Assembly (NCBI RefSeq): GCF_013408095.1
Contig: NZ_JACBZF010000002.1
Coordinates: forward strand, 558,001-622,000
Reading direction: 5' to 3'
Source: Novosphingobium marinum
GTDB taxonomy: Bacteria > Pseudomonadota > Alphaproteobacteria > Sphingomonadales > Sphingomonadaceae
Length of the DNA: 64,000 bases
In this document: piece by piece, positions 63,760 to 64,000 of the stretch
Layout: every line of letters begins with the position of its first letter
How positions within the stretch are numbered: position 1 is the stretch's first letter
The notes under the pieces: model-generated
Databases searched by the model: none
The model's input: the letters and a program-made list of their open reading frames with translations, nothing else
Told to the model about the DNA's origin: nothing
Program-made: the position numbers and the translations under genes

Positions 63760-64000
63760 TGGCCAGCAATCCCTCGCACACCCCGTTGGGCGGCGGCTCG
63801 CTCCAGCGCTACAACCGCAATCGCCGCAGCGAATTCGCGATCTGGTGGCGCGAGATAGACCGCACGCTACTGTTCCTCGTCCTGTGCCTGATGGCGATCG
63901 GCACGGCGGCGGTTGCGGCGGCCTCTCCGGCGAGCGCGCGCAGGCTTTCGACCGCTGCGGTCAGGCTCGACGACCTCCACTTCTTCCTGCCGCATATCCG
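63759..64000 (+). CDS. ftsW: Septal peptidoglycan polymerase FtsW, N-terminal part
   Basis: The first 80 codons of a gene that continues past the right edge. The ATG at 63759 overlaps the murD stop. A polar N-terminus is followed by the first membrane segment (FAIWWREIDRTLLFLVLCLM and AIGTAAVAAASPA), which matches the start of SEDS proteins; a position straight after murD is the usual site of ftsW. FtsW polymerises lipid II together with FtsI. The rest, including catalytic Asp, is not in view. Confidence 0.88.
   Translation, partial: MASNPSHTPLGGGSLQRYNRNRRSEFAIWWREIDRTLLFLVLCLMAIGTAAVAAASPASARRLSTAAVRLDDLHFFLPHI

Overview
The window is a dense, high-GC chromosomal segment from an alphaproteobacterium, most likely Sphingomonadales and probably Erythrobacteraceae. 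This rests on overall protein character, the gene order argS-SPOR-nagZ-scpAB-tatABC, the miaB/phoH/ybeY/corC set, a short type-2 ArgC, the arginyl/leucyl-transferase Bpt, a DUF1489 protein and a standard dcw cluster with meso-diaminopimelate-type MurE. I see no rRNA, tRNA, prophage, transposase or CRISPR array. The genus is inference; no database was searched.

Layout. 1-4330: rsmE (cut by the edge), ubiA, a SRAP-domain gene, a secreted S41 protease, and a VOC-fold gene divergent from soxR with a near-perfect SoxR operator between them. 4334-9882: smc, two DsbA-like thioredoxin-fold genes and a DUF721 gene. 9912-13176: overlapping mutY, serine hydrolase and nudC. 13190-18488: small or uncharacterised genes, mgtE, a cyclophilin, a DMT exporter and a LysR regulator. 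18533-22985: miaB-phoH-ybeY-corC, interrupted by an opposite-strand lipoprotein gene. 23280-26361: esterase, CaCA antiporter, membrane diguanylate cyclase. 26432-33199: argS, SPOR protein, nagZ, scpA, scpB, tatABC. 33458-42286: amidohydrolase, dehydrogenase, ilvA, bpt, flavodoxin-fold reductase, small lipoprotein, OmpA-family protein, FAD oxidoreductase. 42394-50579: glnBA with a sigma-54-like promoter, argC, an SH3-only protein, M17 aminopeptidase, DUF3298 lipoprotein, map, ccmAB. 50632-54366: pterin dehydratase, AlkA-type glycosylase, ferredoxin, cysteine synthase and two membrane or lipoprotein genes. 54696-64000: mraZ-rsmH-ftsL-ftsI-murE-murF-mraY-murD-ftsW, running off the end.

Functional links. 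All three condensin subunits (smc, scpA, scpB) lie within 27 kb. The Tat translocase sits 20 kb from a hydrolase with a Tat-like signal. Division and peptidoglycan genes form one tightly overlapping operon headed by mraZ. Nitrogen assimilation genes glnB and glnA are paired.

The most unusual feature is a composite repeat present twice, about 17.6 kb apart and in opposite orientation (about 33205-33433 and 50925-51088). Each copy has a GCCAGC-tetraloop-GCTGGC mini-hairpin, a very long GC-rich inverted repeat (34 bp perfect in one copy) and degenerate 31-bp tandem units. Both copies lie between convergent genes. Other regulatory signals are the SoxR box with a 19-bp promoter spacer, a five-unit TCCC/GGGA array upstream of mraZ (probable MraZ boxes), and the sigma-54-like site before glnB.
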